Shown: one piece after another, positions 25,852-37,200 of the stretch
How positions within the stretch are numbered: the stretch's first letter is position 1
How the letters are laid out: each line of letters starts with the position of its first letter
Assembly: GCF_900343085.1 (NCBI RefSeq)
Contig: NZ_OPYI01000012.1
Span: 1-64,000 of the forward strand
DNA from: Aedoeadaptatus coli
GTDB lineage: Bacteria; Bacillota; Clostridia; Tissierellales; Peptoniphilaceae
Length of the DNA: 64,000 nt
Reading direction: 5' to 3'
Program-made: the position numbers and the translations under genes
The notes under the pieces: model-generated
Told to the model about the DNA's origin: nothing
Seen by the model: the letters and a program-made list of their open reading frames with translations, nothing else
Databases searched by the model: none

Positions 25852-26550
25852 ATGCCTAAGAGAGGTAAAAAATATCAAGACAGTCTTAAACTCGTCGATC
25901 GTTCCAATCTCTACGATGTGAACGAAGCCATTGAATTGGTACAAAAGACCGCCGTCGCTAATTTCGATGAAACCATCGAGCTCGCCGTTCGTCTCGGCGT
26001 CGATCCCCGTCACGCCGACCAACAAGTTCGCGGCACCGTCGTCCTGCCCCACGGCACCGGCCGTACGGAACGCATCTTGGTCTTCGCTAAAGGCGAAAAG
26101 GCAAAAGAAGCCGAAGAAGCCGGCGCAGATTACGTCGGCGGCGAAGAGCTCATGAAGAAGATCCAAGACGAAAACTGGTTCGAATTCGATGTCGTCGTGG
26201 CAACACCCGACATGATGGGCGTCGTCGGTCGCATCGGTCGTATTTTAGGTCCCAAGGGCCTCATGCCGAACCCGAAGGCCGGCACCGTTACTTTTGAAGT
26301 AGCACAAGCCGTGCAAGAAATCAAAGCAGGTAAAGTTGAATACCGCGTCGACAAAGCGGCCATCATCAACGTACCCATCGGCAAGAAATCCTTCGGTACC
26401 GAAAAACTTACCGAAAACTTCAAAACCTTAATGTCTGCCATTATTCGTTCGAAACCGGCAGCAGCCAAAGGTCGCTACTTGCGCTCCGTCACCGTGGCTT
26501 CCACCATGGGCCCCGGGATCCGCGTAAACGGCTCTAAATTAATGGATTAA
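25852..26550 (+). CDS. rplA: 50S ribosomal protein L1
   Basis: L1 (232 residues) binds the 23S stalk that helps release E-site tRNA, and in many bacteria represses its own mRNA. Diagnostic segments are PKRGKKYQD at the N-terminus, [13 protein letters not shown], the [17 protein letters not shown] loop and the C-terminal [11 protein letters not shown]. It is followed by a strong terminator. The expected neighbours rplJ and rplL are not next to it but at 57678-58636. Confidence 0.97.
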   Translation: MPKRGKKYQDSLKLVDRSNLYDVNEAIELVQKTAVANFDETIELAVRLGVDPRHADQQVRGTVVLPHGTGRTERILVFAKGEKAKEAEEAGADYVGGEELMKKIQDENWFEFDVVVATPDMMGVVGRIGRILGPKGLMPNPKAGTVTFEVAQAVQEIKAGKVEYRVDKAAIINVPIGKKSFGTEKLTENFKTLMSAIIRSKPAAAKGRYLRSVTVASTMGPGIRVNGSKLMD

Positions 26551-26564
26551 CAAAATAAAAGATC

Positions 26565-26588
26565 GCGCTCGCCTCGGCGGGCGCTTTT
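26565..26588 (+). terminator. Intrinsic terminator after rplA
   Basis: A GC-rich 8-9 bp stem (26565-26572/26577-26584, one G-U pair) is followed by TTTT. It closes the ribosomal cluster and marks the left boundary of the 31-kb segment that separates rplA from rplJ. Confidence 0.8.
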
Positions 26589-26656
26589 CTTTTGCCAAAA
26601 GAACTGAAATCTTTGCAAAAGCTTAGATGCGCCGACTCTTTTTCTTTAGCGGCCTC

Positions 26657-26665
26657 TGCTATAAT
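26657..26665 (+). promoter_or_regulatory. Extended -10 promoter before the lipoprotein gene
   Basis: TGC precedes a perfect TATAAT at 26660-26665. The -35 region is weak, so the extended -10 step probably compensates. The start site would be near 26672, 15 nt upstream of the ATG. Confidence 0.5.
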
Positions 26666-26686
26666 GAGAAAAAAGGGGGAGATGAA

Positions 26687-27403
26687 ATGAAAAAAGGATT
26701 ATTCGCCGCGCTTCTCTTGCTTTTTTTGGTGGGTTGCACGGCGCCGGCGTCGCGAACGATCGATCATGTGATCTTTTGCGGTCAGCTCTTGGACGCGTCG
26801 GATTACATAGAAAAAGACGGCAAGGCATTTATCGACGAAGAGGTGGTCATGGAAAAGGCCTGCTACCTGCCCGTGAAAGACGATAAAAATGTGTCCTTTA
26901 AAACCATATCGGAAAAAATCATTCAAATACCCATTCGAAAAGATACCGTCCTCCGTCAAGGCGACAAGCGCTACGTGAACATGGAAGAGGTCTTTGAATC
27001 GCAGAAAAAGACCGTCTGCTACGATGAAGAGAAACATCTTCTCGTCCTGGGAACCTTCGACCGGAAGGATTTGGCATACAGCGACATCACGCAAAAAGAA
27101 ACCCTCACCGGTCCCGCCATTACCTGGGATTGGCCGGTAGACGGCATCGAAGGGGTGGAAGTGGTAAAGGGCAAGGGCAGCATCGCCTTTAAGTTTAAAG
27201 CCACCGGCGAAATTTTAGGCACCATTGAAGAAAATCCCGAGAACTTTCCGAAAAAAGATCAGCTCCTCTTAGGCGCGAAAGAGGGAAACTATTTGGTGGC
27301 CACTGTGAAAGAAAAAGAACCGCGAAAACAGGGCGAGGTGCCGAGCCGTCGCTCCTATGCCATCGACAGCATTATGTCCCTATTGACCTCGGTAAAAATG
27401 TAA
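26687..27403 (+). CDS. Unknown lipoprotein
   Basis: The 238-residue product begins with a lipoprotein signal (KKGLFAALLLLFLVGC), with the lipidated Cys at residue 17. The mature part is soluble and outward-facing, with no recognised domain; YLPVKD and DTVLRQGDKRYVNMEEV-like segments recall copper-amine-oxidase-N-type modules, but only loosely. I chose the ATG at 26687 (AAAAGGGGGA upstream) because it gives a clean lipoprotein signal; an earlier in-frame ATG would add 20 residues. It is flanked by terminators, so it is monocistronic. It is the first gene in the segment between rplA and rplJ. Confidence 0.8.
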   Translation: MKKGLFAALLLLFLVGCTAPASRTIDHVIFCGQLLDASDYIEKDGKAFIDEEVVMEKACYLPVKDDKNVSFKTISEKIIQIPIRKDTVLRQGDKRYVNMEEVFESQKKTVCYDEEKHLLVLGTFDRKDLAYSDITQKETLTGPAITWDWPVDGIEGVEVVKGKGSIAFKFKATGEILGTIEENPENFPKKDQLLLGAKEGNYLVATVKEKEPRKQGEVPSRRSYAIDSIMSLLTSVKM

Positions 27404-27424
27404 AAAAATCTATGATAAAGACCG

Positions 27425-27454
27425 AAAAAGCATCTCTACGGAGGTGCTTTTTTT
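27425..27454 (+). terminator. Intrinsic terminator of the lipoprotein gene
   Basis: A stem of about 12 bp (27425-27436 with 27441-27452, loop TACG, one G-U pair) merges into a T-run to 27454. Confidence 0.85.
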
Positions 27455-27603
27455 GTGCCGTTGAAAAGTAAAGATTGAAATTAGAATAACCCCCTGTTTA
27501 CGGTGGGAAAAACCTTGTAATCATGGGGATAAATTGGCAATGAGAGGATATATCATTCCTTCTCCGTTAACGAAGGTTAACGCAAAAAAATACACCGAAT
27601 CCA

Positions 27604-27649
27604 TTGATAAATTATATCGGCTTAATTAACATAATGATAGGAAAAATCA
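27604..27649. promoter_or_regulatory. Fur-like boxes and promoter candidate of the Shr-like gene
   Basis: TGATA-N5-TATCG occupies 27605-27619, and a weaker TGATA-N5-AATCA lies exactly 30 bp further at 27635-27649. The first overlaps a TTGATA -35 candidate (27604-27609) that has TAACAT (27627-27632) 17 bp downstream. Repressor binding would cover the promoter. The rest of the 27455-27689 gap holds no gene; repeated GTTAACG steps at 27565-27582 are of unknown meaning. Confidence 0.5.
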
Positions 27650-27689
27650 GTTAGTTTCTATTTAACCATAGACAGAAGGAGGAACATGA

Positions 27690-30600
27690 ATGAAACGACC
27701 TATCGCACTCTTGTTGGCTTTTTGTATGTTGCTGACAAGTTTTCCTGTAAGGAGCGTCCACGCCAATGGGGCGAAGGAAGTGCCTCAGGGCATCGTCTTC
27801 GATACATCAGAAGGGGCCTTGAAAATCGGATTTGCAGGCAGCGAGCCCAGCGAAGCGCAAAGCGATTGGATGCGAAGCATCACGTCGATTAAAATAAACA
27901 AGCAATTCTATTACTTAGAGGGCGCGTCGGCAGGCGAAATGAATTACACCTTTGACTTTGATGAAGACGAAGGAAAGATCATCATCGACAACCACGTCCT
28001 CGTCTTGCCGGAGAATCCCATTGAGATCACGGCGCAAGGTTATACATTCTATCGAGGTGTGATCAAAAACGAAAACATAAAGCAGATGGCAGATGGCCTG
28101 ACGATCACATCCATTGAAACAGGAAAATCCGCCACAGATCCCATAGGAACTTACGTCGGTGTTCGATTAAAATACGATCATGACTCCAACGGCGGCGCAT
28201 TAACTTACTTATTAAAAAACAATGTGGAGCGAGCCGTCATCGACGGCAAGACGCTGAACTTTACAGGCAGCGACAATTATCCCAATCTTCTTTGGCAAGG
28301 CGGCGTCTTCCGCACATGGGATAAGATGAAAGATGCGACGGCCATTGTCGAGAACTTCGGTAACAACGCCGCTCACGAATTTAAAATCATCATGAAAGAC
28401 GGCTCGGAAGTCGTGAAGACGGAAGAAGGTTATGTGGACGAGAACAATGAACCTGCGCCCAATGAAAAACTCAGCCAAGTGAATACCGGGGGCATGGCAG
28501 CCGGTTTGGAAATCGACGGCGTGGGAACGCCTGAAAAATTAGGCAACGCTCTGATTCTTTCCAGCGATACGCCACAAGAAGAATGGCATGGCAAATACTT
28601 CCAAAACATTCGCTACATTCTCGTCGACGACAACCAAGGCAATGAGTTAAGACCGGGTTATTCAAACTTCTTTGTCGATGCAAAGAAAGACACGAGAGAC
28701 CTTACGTTGCTTAACGGGAAGCTTGAATTTGCCATGACGGGCTTAAAATTATTGGACAACAAGCCTCACAAAATCGTCATCGGCTTTAAAGACGGAAACA
28801 CCATTACCTACACCCAAGCGGGCTATGTAGCGCCGAAAGACATTAAATTCGATGTGAGGAAATACATCGAAAAGGAAGACAAAACGCAAAAACCGGAAAC
28901 GGGCAATGAAAACACATTGGCTAAGCGCTTCCAAATCGATCGCATCGGTTTCTCTAAAAACTGGAAAAAGGAATACGACTACAGTACGCCTAAAATTTTC
29001 TTTAAAAACCTTCCGCCTAAATCAGATACGGCGGAAAGTACGGCATTGGAAGAAGCCATGAAGGAAGCCAGCTTCCAAGTTAATGGTGGAGAAAAAATTA
29101 CCAATGTTCAAGGCTGGATCACACGAGGTATGACCGAATGTTTTGAAGCCTACTCGACTAGTGAGTATGGCGGACCGGCTTTAGGAGAGGCGTTAAAACA
29201 AGCAGGGGAAGATCCCCATATTGTGGTCACCTTCTCCGACGGTTCCGTCTGGGACAACAAACCCGGCGAAAGTGGAAAGGAAACGCCGGCGCCTGAAACC
29301 GGAAAGAAAGACGAGTACCCCATTCAAAACATCATCTTTAAAATCAATGGAACCTCGCCTCAATTGGAATTGGATTTCGGTTCGGCTCAAAAGGCAAACG
29401 AAGTCGGTAACGAAATTAAGACCATTAAAATCAACGGAAAAGCTTACGATAAATCGACCTTCGGTTACAGCAGGGTCACCGATCACTACATTTCCAACGA
29501 CGAAGCCATTGCCAAAGCCCTTTACGGCAAGAGCGAAATCAAAGTGGAAATTACCTACAATGACGGCACCACGGCGACCAAAACCGTGACCATTACGCCG
29601 GTGGAAGATCCCAATGCGCCGAAACCGCAACCGGAAACGCCCAAGCTCGTCACCAAAGTGGATGCAGCCACAGGTGTTAAAGCGGAATATATGTCCGATG
29701 TCTTTGAAGAGGGAACGGAATTAAAAGTAAAAAAAGTCGATAAGGCGAAATTCTTTGAAACCTATAAAAACGCGGACAAGGAAATCGACAAAGCAGGGAA
29801 CTTTACCGCCTACGACGTGTCCTTCGTAAAGAACGGAGTAAAGCAAGGCACCATTAAGAATGTGAAGCTTTTCTTCCCCGTAGGCGAGCACAACAAAACA
29901 AGCGTCGCGTTGTACCAAGCCTATACTTATGAAGACGACGACGATCAAATGCAAACGGGAACCGACAAAGTGAAACCGGAAGTGGAAGGCGACTTTATTA
30001 CCTACTCCACCAACTCCTTTATCACCTACGCCATAACAAGCGACAAGATGATCAAAAAAACCGACGACGCTGCGAAGGTATCCGTTGAATACCCCAAGGG
30101 CGCCTTCAAAGACGGCACTGAACTGAAGGTCGTGGGTGTCGCAGGCGATCAATTTGTAAAAGATAATGAGGCGGTAAAAGCCGTTGCTGAAAAAGCGAAG
30201 AACGTCACGGCTTTTGACATCAGCTTCTTACTCAACGGCGAGAAACAACAACCTGCACGTAAAGTCAAAGTGACTCTTCCTCTCGGGGCCCACGACAAAG
30301 ACAGCGTGAAAGTTTACCATTTCGATAAAGAGGGCGCAGCAGCACCGGAGCTTGTAAACGATGTAAAGATCCAAGGAAACAACATCGTCTTTGAAGCGGA
30401 TAAATTCAGCTATTACTTTGTAACTTCCGGCGTAAGGGAAGAGGCCGGGGATACGCGAAAGCTTAATGAACGCTTCGCCATTGAAGCGGTGAAACTTGAA
30501 ACCTCCAGCTACGGCTCGAAATCACTAAAGATCTACTTTAAAAACTATCCGAAGCAAGGGGAAAGAGAAGCACAAAAGGCTTTAGCCAAGGCCATAAAGG

Positions 30601-33600
30601 AAGCCACGTTTATCGTCAACGGCAGCGAGTCCGTTAAGAATGTGGAAGGCTACTGCTCTTACGGCAGCGTCAATGGTTTTGACGTCATTAGCGACAGCTT
30701 ACAAGAAGCCATGGAAAAGGCGGGAGAAAATCCCCACATCAAAGTGGTCTTCTCCGACAGAAGCGAGTGGGAAAATAGAAAAGCCGACGAAGCGCCTCCC
30801 AAGACCGATAATTTCGATTTGACGGACAAGCTTCCCAACGGCGAATATACGATTCACTTCACACCGACCCGAGAAGGAAGCACGGAAGAATTTACCATGA
30901 TTACCGGTTTCTTCGGCGATCGCGGTTTATTAAAAGTCGAAGACGGAAAAATGTTCTTATCACTACGTGCAAAATCCAGCGAAAAAAATATGTTGGATTT
31001 AGCCATGAAATTAGGTGACACATTTAAATCCGGCACGAGAAAAACCGAAGGATTAGATCAAGGCCAAGCTATTTTCACTTTCGAAATTAAGGACTTGGAT
31101 AAAGCACAAAAACTGGCAGCTCTCGTCGATATTATGGGCGGCAAAAAAGATCAATTCGGTCAGTTCGATAAGTACACGAAGGCCGACCTCCACTTTAAAG
31201 CCCCCATTAAAAAAGGCTTTACAGGCTACGACGATCCCACGGATCCCGAAGCACAAAAGAAGAGAAACGCCGACAATCTCACTTTGAAGCTTTTAGATGC
31301 CGGCGTAAAGGACTTGAACAATGACGGCAAGCTTTCCCCTGAAGAATTGAGTAAGGCGACGGGCCATCTGGATCTTTCCGGAGAAAAAATTGCCAAGACG
31401 CCGGATATTTCCATGTTGAAGGATCTCGGCCCCGGCGTTACGGGCATCGAGCTTTCAAGCAACGACATTACCGAAATTCCCGTAGGGCTTTTCGACAAGA
31501 TGACGGGCATTACCCATATAAATATTTACGGAAACAAGCTCGAATCCCTTCCCAAGGGCATTTTCGATAACAACGAAAATCTCTCCACCTTATGGATGTC
31601 CGGGAATAAGTTGAAAGACTTAGACAAAGATTTACTGGCGAAAAACAAGAGAATCAAAGAGGTCGACCTGTCCAATAACGGCATTGAAAAAATACCGGAG
31701 GGCTTCTTGAAAGATGCAAGTCGTTTGGAAACCTTCTATGCTTCCGAAAACGAATTGACCACCCTAAACGGCGTTTTGGCAGACAACTATCGACGTTTAA
31801 GAGTCATTAATGTTAATGGCAATCAATTGACGTCCTTGCCGGAAGCATTCGGAAGCTATCATTCCTTGGAAGAACTTCGAGCCAACAACAACAAGCTGAA
31901 GGCTCTTCCCAAGACCATGGATAAACTAAACCGATTGGTCATCCTCGATTTGGAAAACAATGCGATTGAATCATTACCGGAAAGTCTATGGTTGAGACTT
32001 GCGGACAATGCCAACAAATACGCCACGAAATATCCGAATTTAATCGTCAAGGGCAATCTGTTGAAAGACATTCCCTTCGAAAAGATTGCGGAAAAAGCCA
32101 GCGGTCAACGGGTGCGCTTCAACAAATTCGACGTATCCTGCAACTACTTGAAATCCACGTTGACAGGCGACGAATTGGCCATCATTAGAAAAGCAGGCGT
32201 CATCATTAAAGACACCCACGACAATTATTATCAACCGCAACGTAGCGCCATCAATGCGCAAGTAAGCTATGCAGAGGGCAAAGTAAAGGTAAGCCAAGAC
32301 TTGGATTTACTTCAAATGTTCTACTGGAATAGCGGCGACATTAACGATTGGAAATTCTTCAAGAGTCCCGGTGAATACAAGGCCTTTGTTGAAAACACCA
32401 TTTATAAGAAGTACGGTATTCGCACAGGCAACGACCAATTAGGCATTGCACAAGTCTTAGATAAAGACGGATGGGATTGGAAGATCCAAAACATCATCGA
32501 AACGGTCGACGGAGAGAAGGCCACAGTCGTCTATAACGGTTTTGTAAAGAACAAGGGGCACAACGATGTTGAATCGGAAATTGATCCGGTGGACAGCTTA
32601 AACCCCGTCATTGAAGCTCAATTGGATCCCGGAGCAAACTACAAACTGACCCGTCGCCTATTGCTTTCGAAGAATAATTTCGAAACGGAATTTAGCTACA
32701 CCCTGGAGTTTAAAACCCCTGAAGCGGCTGCCCACGATGGTCTCGCCAAGGTAAAGGATGCCTTAAGGGCAGCCATTGAAGCGGCAGAAGCGAAGCTCAA
32801 CGACGGCAAAGAGTACACCGAGGAAACCGAGCAAGCAGCAAGGGAAAAGATAGCGGCAGGGAAAGAAGCTTTAAAAGGCAGTGATGCAGCGGCCATGAAC
32901 AAGGCGAAAATTGATCTTGAACATGCCGTGAAGGCCCTTAAAGAAAAGCCGAAAGCAAGCCAAGAAGACGAAAAACTTAAAGAAGCGAAAGGGGCTTTAA
33001 CCAAGGCCATTGAAGCCGCAGAAGCCAAGCTGAAAGACGGCAAAGACTATACTGCTGACAGTAAGAAAGCGGTAGAAGAAAAAGTGGCAGCTGCTAAAGA
33101 AGCATTAAAAGGAAACGATGCCGAAGCCATGAACGCGGCGAAAGCTAATCTTGAAAATGCTGTGAAGGCTCTTAAAGAAAAGGAAGTTGTTCCACAAGAA
33201 GATGCGAAGCTTAAAGAAGCGAAAGCGGCTTTAACCAAGGCTATTGAAGTGGCAAAAGCTAAATTGAAGGACGGCAAGACCTACACGGCTGAAACGAAAA
33301 CGGCTGTGGAAAAGGCCATTAACCAAGCGGAAAAAGATGTAGCGGGAAGGGACACAGCGGCCATGAACAAGGCGAAAGCCGATCTTGAAAAAGCGGTGGC
33401 AGGCTTAAAAGAAGCACAAAAGCCGACGCCGCAGCCGACGCCGCAACCGCAACCGACGCCTCAACCGAAGCCATCACAAGATAAGAAAGACAAGTCTAGT
33501 GGTTCCTCTTCCGTTTGGATCGGGCACAGACCTGGCGGAAATTCTCAATCCGCTCCGACGAAAGCTCAGGAAAGCAAATCGGTTGAAAAACCGAAGACGA

Positions 33601-34172
33601 CGGAAACAAAACCCGGTTTTACGGTTCACGTGCTCCAAGAAGCCTATGTCAAAGGTTATCCCGACGGAAGCTTTAAACCGAATCAAAAAGTGATTCGTTC
33701 GGAAATCGCCACCATGCTGGCGCGTTTTATAAGTGTAAGCGGCGATTTGCAAAAAGCCCTCGCAGACATTCGCACCACGGACTGGTATTTCGACAGCTTT
33801 AAAACCTTAATCAATGCAGGCATTATCACCGGCTACGGCGACGGCACTTACCGTCCCAATGAAGGTGTAACCAGGGCCCAAGCGGTTACTATGATCGCCA
33901 GATTAAAAGGTCTTCAACCGAAACAAGGCGGATTTAAAGATGTTCCCGCAAACGCATGGTATGCAGGTTATGCCGGAGCCGCTCAAGAAGCGGGCATCGT
34001 CGTCGGCTACGAAGACGGATCCTTTGGCGGAGACCGCGTCATTACCCGTGCGGAAATTATCGCCATAATCAACCGCGCGTTCAATATTCCCAAGAAACAA
34101 TCCCGGAAGGCGTTCAGCGATTTGCCACAAAACCACTGGGCTTACGAGGACATTCAAAAAGCTGCAAACTAA
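27690..34172 (+). CDS. Shr-like SLH-anchored hemoprotein receptor (NEAT-like domain, LRRs, FIVAR)
   Basis: A 2,160-residue secreted protein whose layout resembles streptococcal Shr. After the signal peptide (1-26) come beta-rich modules like the hemoglobin-interacting domain of Shr (about 60-125, 285-380, 544-637). A roughly 110-residue module is present twice (411-525, 926-1030), with two ZU5-like units (651-915) between. A NEAT-like domain lies at 1043-1177, an EF-hand-like DLNNDGKLSPEEL at about 1208, LRRs at 1214-1458, an unassigned region to 1683, three FIVAR repeats (1684-1908), a Gln-Pro linker and three SLH domains (1978-2160). It would capture hemoglobin or heme at the cell surface. 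The Fur-like boxes upstream fit iron control. Start at 27690, 7 nt after AAGGAGG; an ATG 4 nt earlier is in another frame. Domain identities beyond LRR, FIVAR and SLH are judged by eye. Confidence 0.8.
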   Translation: MKRPIALLLAFCMLLTSFPVRSVHANGAKEVPQGIVFDTSEGALKIGFAGSEPSEAQSDWMRSITSIKINKQFYYLEGASAGEMNYTFDFDEDEGKIIIDNHVLVLPENPIEITAQGYTFYRGVIKNENIKQMADGLTITSIETGKSATDPIGTYVGVRLKYDHDSNGGALTYLLKNNVERAVIDGKTLNFTGSDNYPNLLWQGGVFRTWDKMKDATAIVENFGNNAAHEFKIIMKDGSEVVKTEEGYVDENNEPAPNEKLSQVNTGGMAAGLEIDGVGTPEKLGNALILSSDTPQEEWHGKYFQNIRYILVDDNQGNELRPGYSNFFVDAKKDTRDLTLLNGKLEFAMTGLKLLDNKPHKIVIGFKDGNTITYTQAGYVAPKDIKFDVRKYIEKEDKTQKPETGNENTLAKRFQIDRIGFSKNWKKEYDYSTPKIFFKNLPPKSDTAESTALEEAMKEASFQVNGGEKITNVQGWITRGMTECFEAYSTSEYGGPALGEALKQAGEDPHIVVTFSDGSVWDNKPGESGKETPAPETGKKDEYPIQNIIFKINGTSPQLELDFGSAQKANEVGNEIKTIKINGKAYDKSTFGYSRVTDHYISNDEAIAKALYGKSEIKVEITYNDGTTATKTVTITPVEDPNAPKPQPETPKLVTKVDAATGVKAEYMSDVFEEGTELKVKKVDKAKFFETYKNADKEIDKAGNFTAYDVSFVKNGVKQGTIKNVKLFFPVGEHNKTSVALYQAYTYEDDDDQMQTGTDKVKPEVEGDFITYSTNSFITYAITSDKMIKKTDDAAKVSVEYPKGAFKDGTELKVVGVAGDQFVKDNEAVKAVAEKAKNVTAFDISFLLNGEKQQPARKVKVTLPLGAHDKDSVKVYHFDKEGAAAPELVNDVKIQGNNIVFEADKFSYYFVTSGVREEAGDTRKLNERFAIEAVKLETSSYGSKSLKIYFKNYPKQGEREAQKALAKAIKEATFIVNGSESVKNVEGYCSYGSVNGFDVISDSLQEAMEKAGENPHIKVVFSDRSEWENRKADEAPPKTDNFDLTDKLPNGEYTIHFTPTREGSTEEFTMITGFFGDRGLLKVEDGKMFLSLRAKSSEKNMLDLAMKLGDTFKSGTRKTEGLDQGQAIFTFEIKDLDKAQKLAALVDIMGGKKDQFGQFDKYTKADLHFKAPIKKGFTGYDDPTDPEAQKKRNADNLTLKLLDAGVKDLNNDGKLSPEELSKATGHLDLSGEKIAKTPDISMLKDLGPGVTGIELSSNDITEIPVGLFDKMTGITHINIYGNKLESLPKGIFDNNENLSTLWMSGNKLKDLDKDLLAKNKRIKEVDLSNNGIEKIPEGFLKDASRLETFYASENELTTLNGVLADNYRRLRVINVNGNQLTSLPEAFGSYHSLEELRANNNKLKALPKTMDKLNRLVILDLENNAIESLPESLWLRLADNANKYATKYPNLIVKGNLLKDIPFEKIAEKASGQRVRFNKFDVSCNYLKSTLTGDELAIIRKAGVIIKDTHDNYYQPQRSAINAQVSYAEGKVKVSQDLDLLQMFYWNSGDINDWKFFKSPGEYKAFVENTIYKKYGIRTGNDQLGIAQVLDKDGWDWKIQNIIETVDGEKATVVYNGFVKNKGHNDVESEIDPVDSLNPVIEAQLDPGANYKLTRRLLLSKNNFETEFSYTLEFKTPEAAAHDGLAKVKDALRAAIEAAEAKLNDGKEYTEETEQAAREKIAAGKEALKGSDAAAMNKAKIDLEHAVKALKEKPKASQEDEKLKEAKGALTKAIEAAEAKLKDGKDYTADSKKAVEEKVAAAKEALKGNDAEAMNAAKANLENAVKALKEKEVVPQEDAKLKEAKAALTKAIEVAKAKLKDGKTYTAETKTAVEKAINQAEKDVAGRDTAAMNKAKADLEKAVAGLKEAQKPTPQPTPQPQPTPQPKPSQDKKDKSSGSSSVWIGHRPGGNSQSAPTKAQESKSVEKPKTTETKPGFTVHVLQEAYVKGYPDGSFKPNQKVIRSEIATMLARFISVSGDLQKALADIRTTDWYFDSFKTLINAGIITGYGDGTYRPNEGVTRAQAVTMIARLKGLQPKQGGFKDVPANAWYAGYAGAAQEAGIVVGYEDGSFGGDRVITRAEIIAIINRAFNIPKKQSRKAFSDLPQNHWAYEDIQKAAN

Positions 34173-34208
34173 ATACGGAGAAAGTAAGAAAGAGAGGATG
34201 CTCATCCA

Positions 34209-37200
34209 ATGAGTAAACAAGGAGTTCGTATCAGACGATTTGTCATACCTGTGGTATTAAGTTTCTTAATGCTCTTTACAGCGATGATAAGTCCCAGCTT
34301 TGCAGCCGCTCCCGAGGGGGCGGCCAAAGCTGCCTCCTTTGGCGACAAAGATCCATCGGAAAAAATCACCTTACTCGTGGCGCTGAAAGAGCGCAAGCGA
34401 GAAAAAAGAACGGGATTACCGTCGGTGGATGCCGAAGATTTAAATACAAGAGAAAATATTCGCGCACAAGTGGCCTATGCCCGCGCGGCACGAGAAACTT
34501 TTTACAATAACTTAAAGTCGGCCAAAATCCATTACGAAGTGGTGGAAACCTACGACGTGGCCTATACCGGCGTCGCTCTGGAAGTGCAGCGGAAAGAAAT
34601 TCCCGCCATTGAAAAAATGGCGGACGTCGCCTCTGTGGAAATTTCCCAACAGTTTAAGGCGCCGAAAAAACCCATCATGCCCCGCTCCTTCGGGAAGACG
34701 GACACCTCGTCCAATAATATGGTGGAAGCAGACAAGGCGTGGAAAAAAAGCTACGCCGGAAAAGGCAGTGTCATCGCCGTCATCGACTCCGGCGTGGATC
34801 CTTACCACGAAGCCATGAAGCTCAGCGACCCGGGCAGTGGTCGAATCAAAAGCCAAGGCGAAGTGAAGAAGTTGATCGACGACTTGGATATCGCTCGCGG
34901 CGAGTATTTCAGCTCGAAGATTCCTTTCGGCTATAACTACGCCAACAAATCCACCTCCATCAAAGAATTTGATCCCATGAGCCACGGCATGCACGTCTCC
35001 GGCATTGTGGCAGGGAACAGCAAAAAAATTCAAGGGGTGGCGCCGGAAGCACAAATCGTCTTTATGCGCGTTTTCGGCGGCGGCGTCTTCGGTGGCGGCA
35101 CCACGGCGGAAATTTATACCAAGGCCATTGACGACGCCATTAAACTGGGCGTGGATTCCATGAACATCAGCATCGGCTCCCCTGCAGGTACGGAAGATTA
35201 CGTCTTCCCCAACACCGTGCTCGCCCTTGAAAAAGCGAAGCAAGCGGGGATTCTCGTGGCCATTGCGGCGGGGAACAATGGATTCTTCGGTTATTCCCCC
35301 GGCTCAAATGCCAAGCCGAAAGCGGAAAATCCGGATATCGGCATGTTGGCCGACCCCTCTGTCAGCCCCAATTCTCTTTCCGTAGCCTCCATTCAAAACA
35401 TGCAGGTGGCTAAAAAAGGCATTCAAATTAAGGGCGACGACCGCGTGTTAAGTTTCCAACCGACGACCAATGGGAAGGTAACGGATCAATGGGTTTCCCT
35501 AAAAGATTGCGGTTACGGGCGGCCCGATGATTTTAAAGAACAGGGCGATAAAAGCACCTACGCTCTAATCGAGCGCGGCGAGCCGGGCCCTGTTGCCGGC
35601 GATCCCCTTTCCTTTACGGATAAGATCAACAACGCCAGGGACAAGGGCTATGCAGGCGTTATTATTTACGATAACGAGCCGAATATGCCTTTGATTCAAG
35701 TGGAAGCGCCGGGGACGACGATTCCCGCGGCCTTCGTTACGCGTAAAGACGGCCTCTATTTAAAGGACGTCGTCGCAAGAAATTCCCAAGCGCAAATTCG
35801 TTTTAACGACGAATATATCTACAGCCTAAGCGAAGACGGCGGCCAACCGTCGGAATTTTCCTCCTGGGGCTTGACGCCCAATGGCAATTTGAAGCCGGAC
35901 ATTGCGGCACCGGGCGGCGGCATTCTTTCTTCATTAAATGACAATCAATACGGCGTCATGGACGGTACTTCCATGGCGGCACCCCACGTCGCCGGCGGCG
36001 TGGCCCTTGTGAAACGACGGGTAGAGAAAGACTTCCCCGATATTCACGGTGATAAGAAGTATGATCTCATTAAAAAACTTTTAATGTCTACGGCGCAACC
36101 TTACAAATACAAGGACTCCGGCGCCTATGCATCGCCCCGCCAACAAGGCTCCGGGCTTATGCAAGTGGATAAAGCGATTACGGCCACCGCCTTTATCGAA
36201 GGATCCCACGGTTTAACCTCCATAAACTTAGGCAAAAACTTAAGCGGAGACAAGGTCACCGTGCCTTTTAAAATCGTCAATTTGTCCGATGAGGCGAAGA
36301 CCTACACCTATTACGGCGTGTTAAATACGGACAAAGTCGAAGGCGGCAAGATTCTCTTGCGTCCCGAAAAAATTTCCGAAAGCGAAAAGAAAACCGTCAC
36401 CGTAGGTGCACACGAAGCCATGGAATTAACGGTGGAACTTCCCGTAAGGGGGCTGGATAAGCTGGAGCAAACCATGCCTAACGGCTTCTTCCTGGAAGGT
36501 TTTGTCTTCTGCGAAGAACAAGGCGGCGTGAATTTGTCGGCTCCCTTTGTGGGATTCCACGGCAATTTCGACAAGCTGGAAGTGGCGGAAACGCCCCTTT
36601 ACGATTTAGTGAAGGCAGGGAAGCGCTCCTACTACTACGACAAAGGCGGCGAAGACGATTACTACGGCACCAATATCGGCGGCGAAATCGACAAAAACCT
36701 CATCGTATTGGGTGCGCAAGCAAAATCGACGAAGGCAAATCCGATTTTTGATAAAGAAAAGATCGCCTTCTCGCCCAACGGCGACGGACGCGTGGACAAA
36801 GCTATTTTCATGGCGACCTTCCTGAGAAATTTCGGCGGCGTCGAAATCGCCATTAGAGATCATCAAGGCAAGCTCGTTTATTACAGCAAAAATCCGGAAG
36901 ACCACGGTGTGAAAAACTTCTTCGTGGATCCGAGAGTTGGAAATATGTTTGCCAATAATATGATGACCACCAAGCCCCACTGGCAATGGAGCGGCAACGA
37001 TTTATCGGGCACGCCCCTTCCCGACGGAAAATACTACATGACGGTAAAAGTCGCCGCCGCTGGAAAATCCATCGGCGCAGACAGCCAAGTCATGGAATTT
37101 CCCATTACCATGGACAGAGTGTATCCCCGCGTGAAGAAGGCATACTTTAACGGAGACAAGAGCACCTACACCGTCGAATCCATCGAGGAAAACGGCTCCG

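Noticed and set aside
32750-33415. Long similar DNA blocks that could suggest a mobile repeat
   Set aside because: They encode three FIVAR domains of one protein; divergence between copies is that of ordinary protein repeats.
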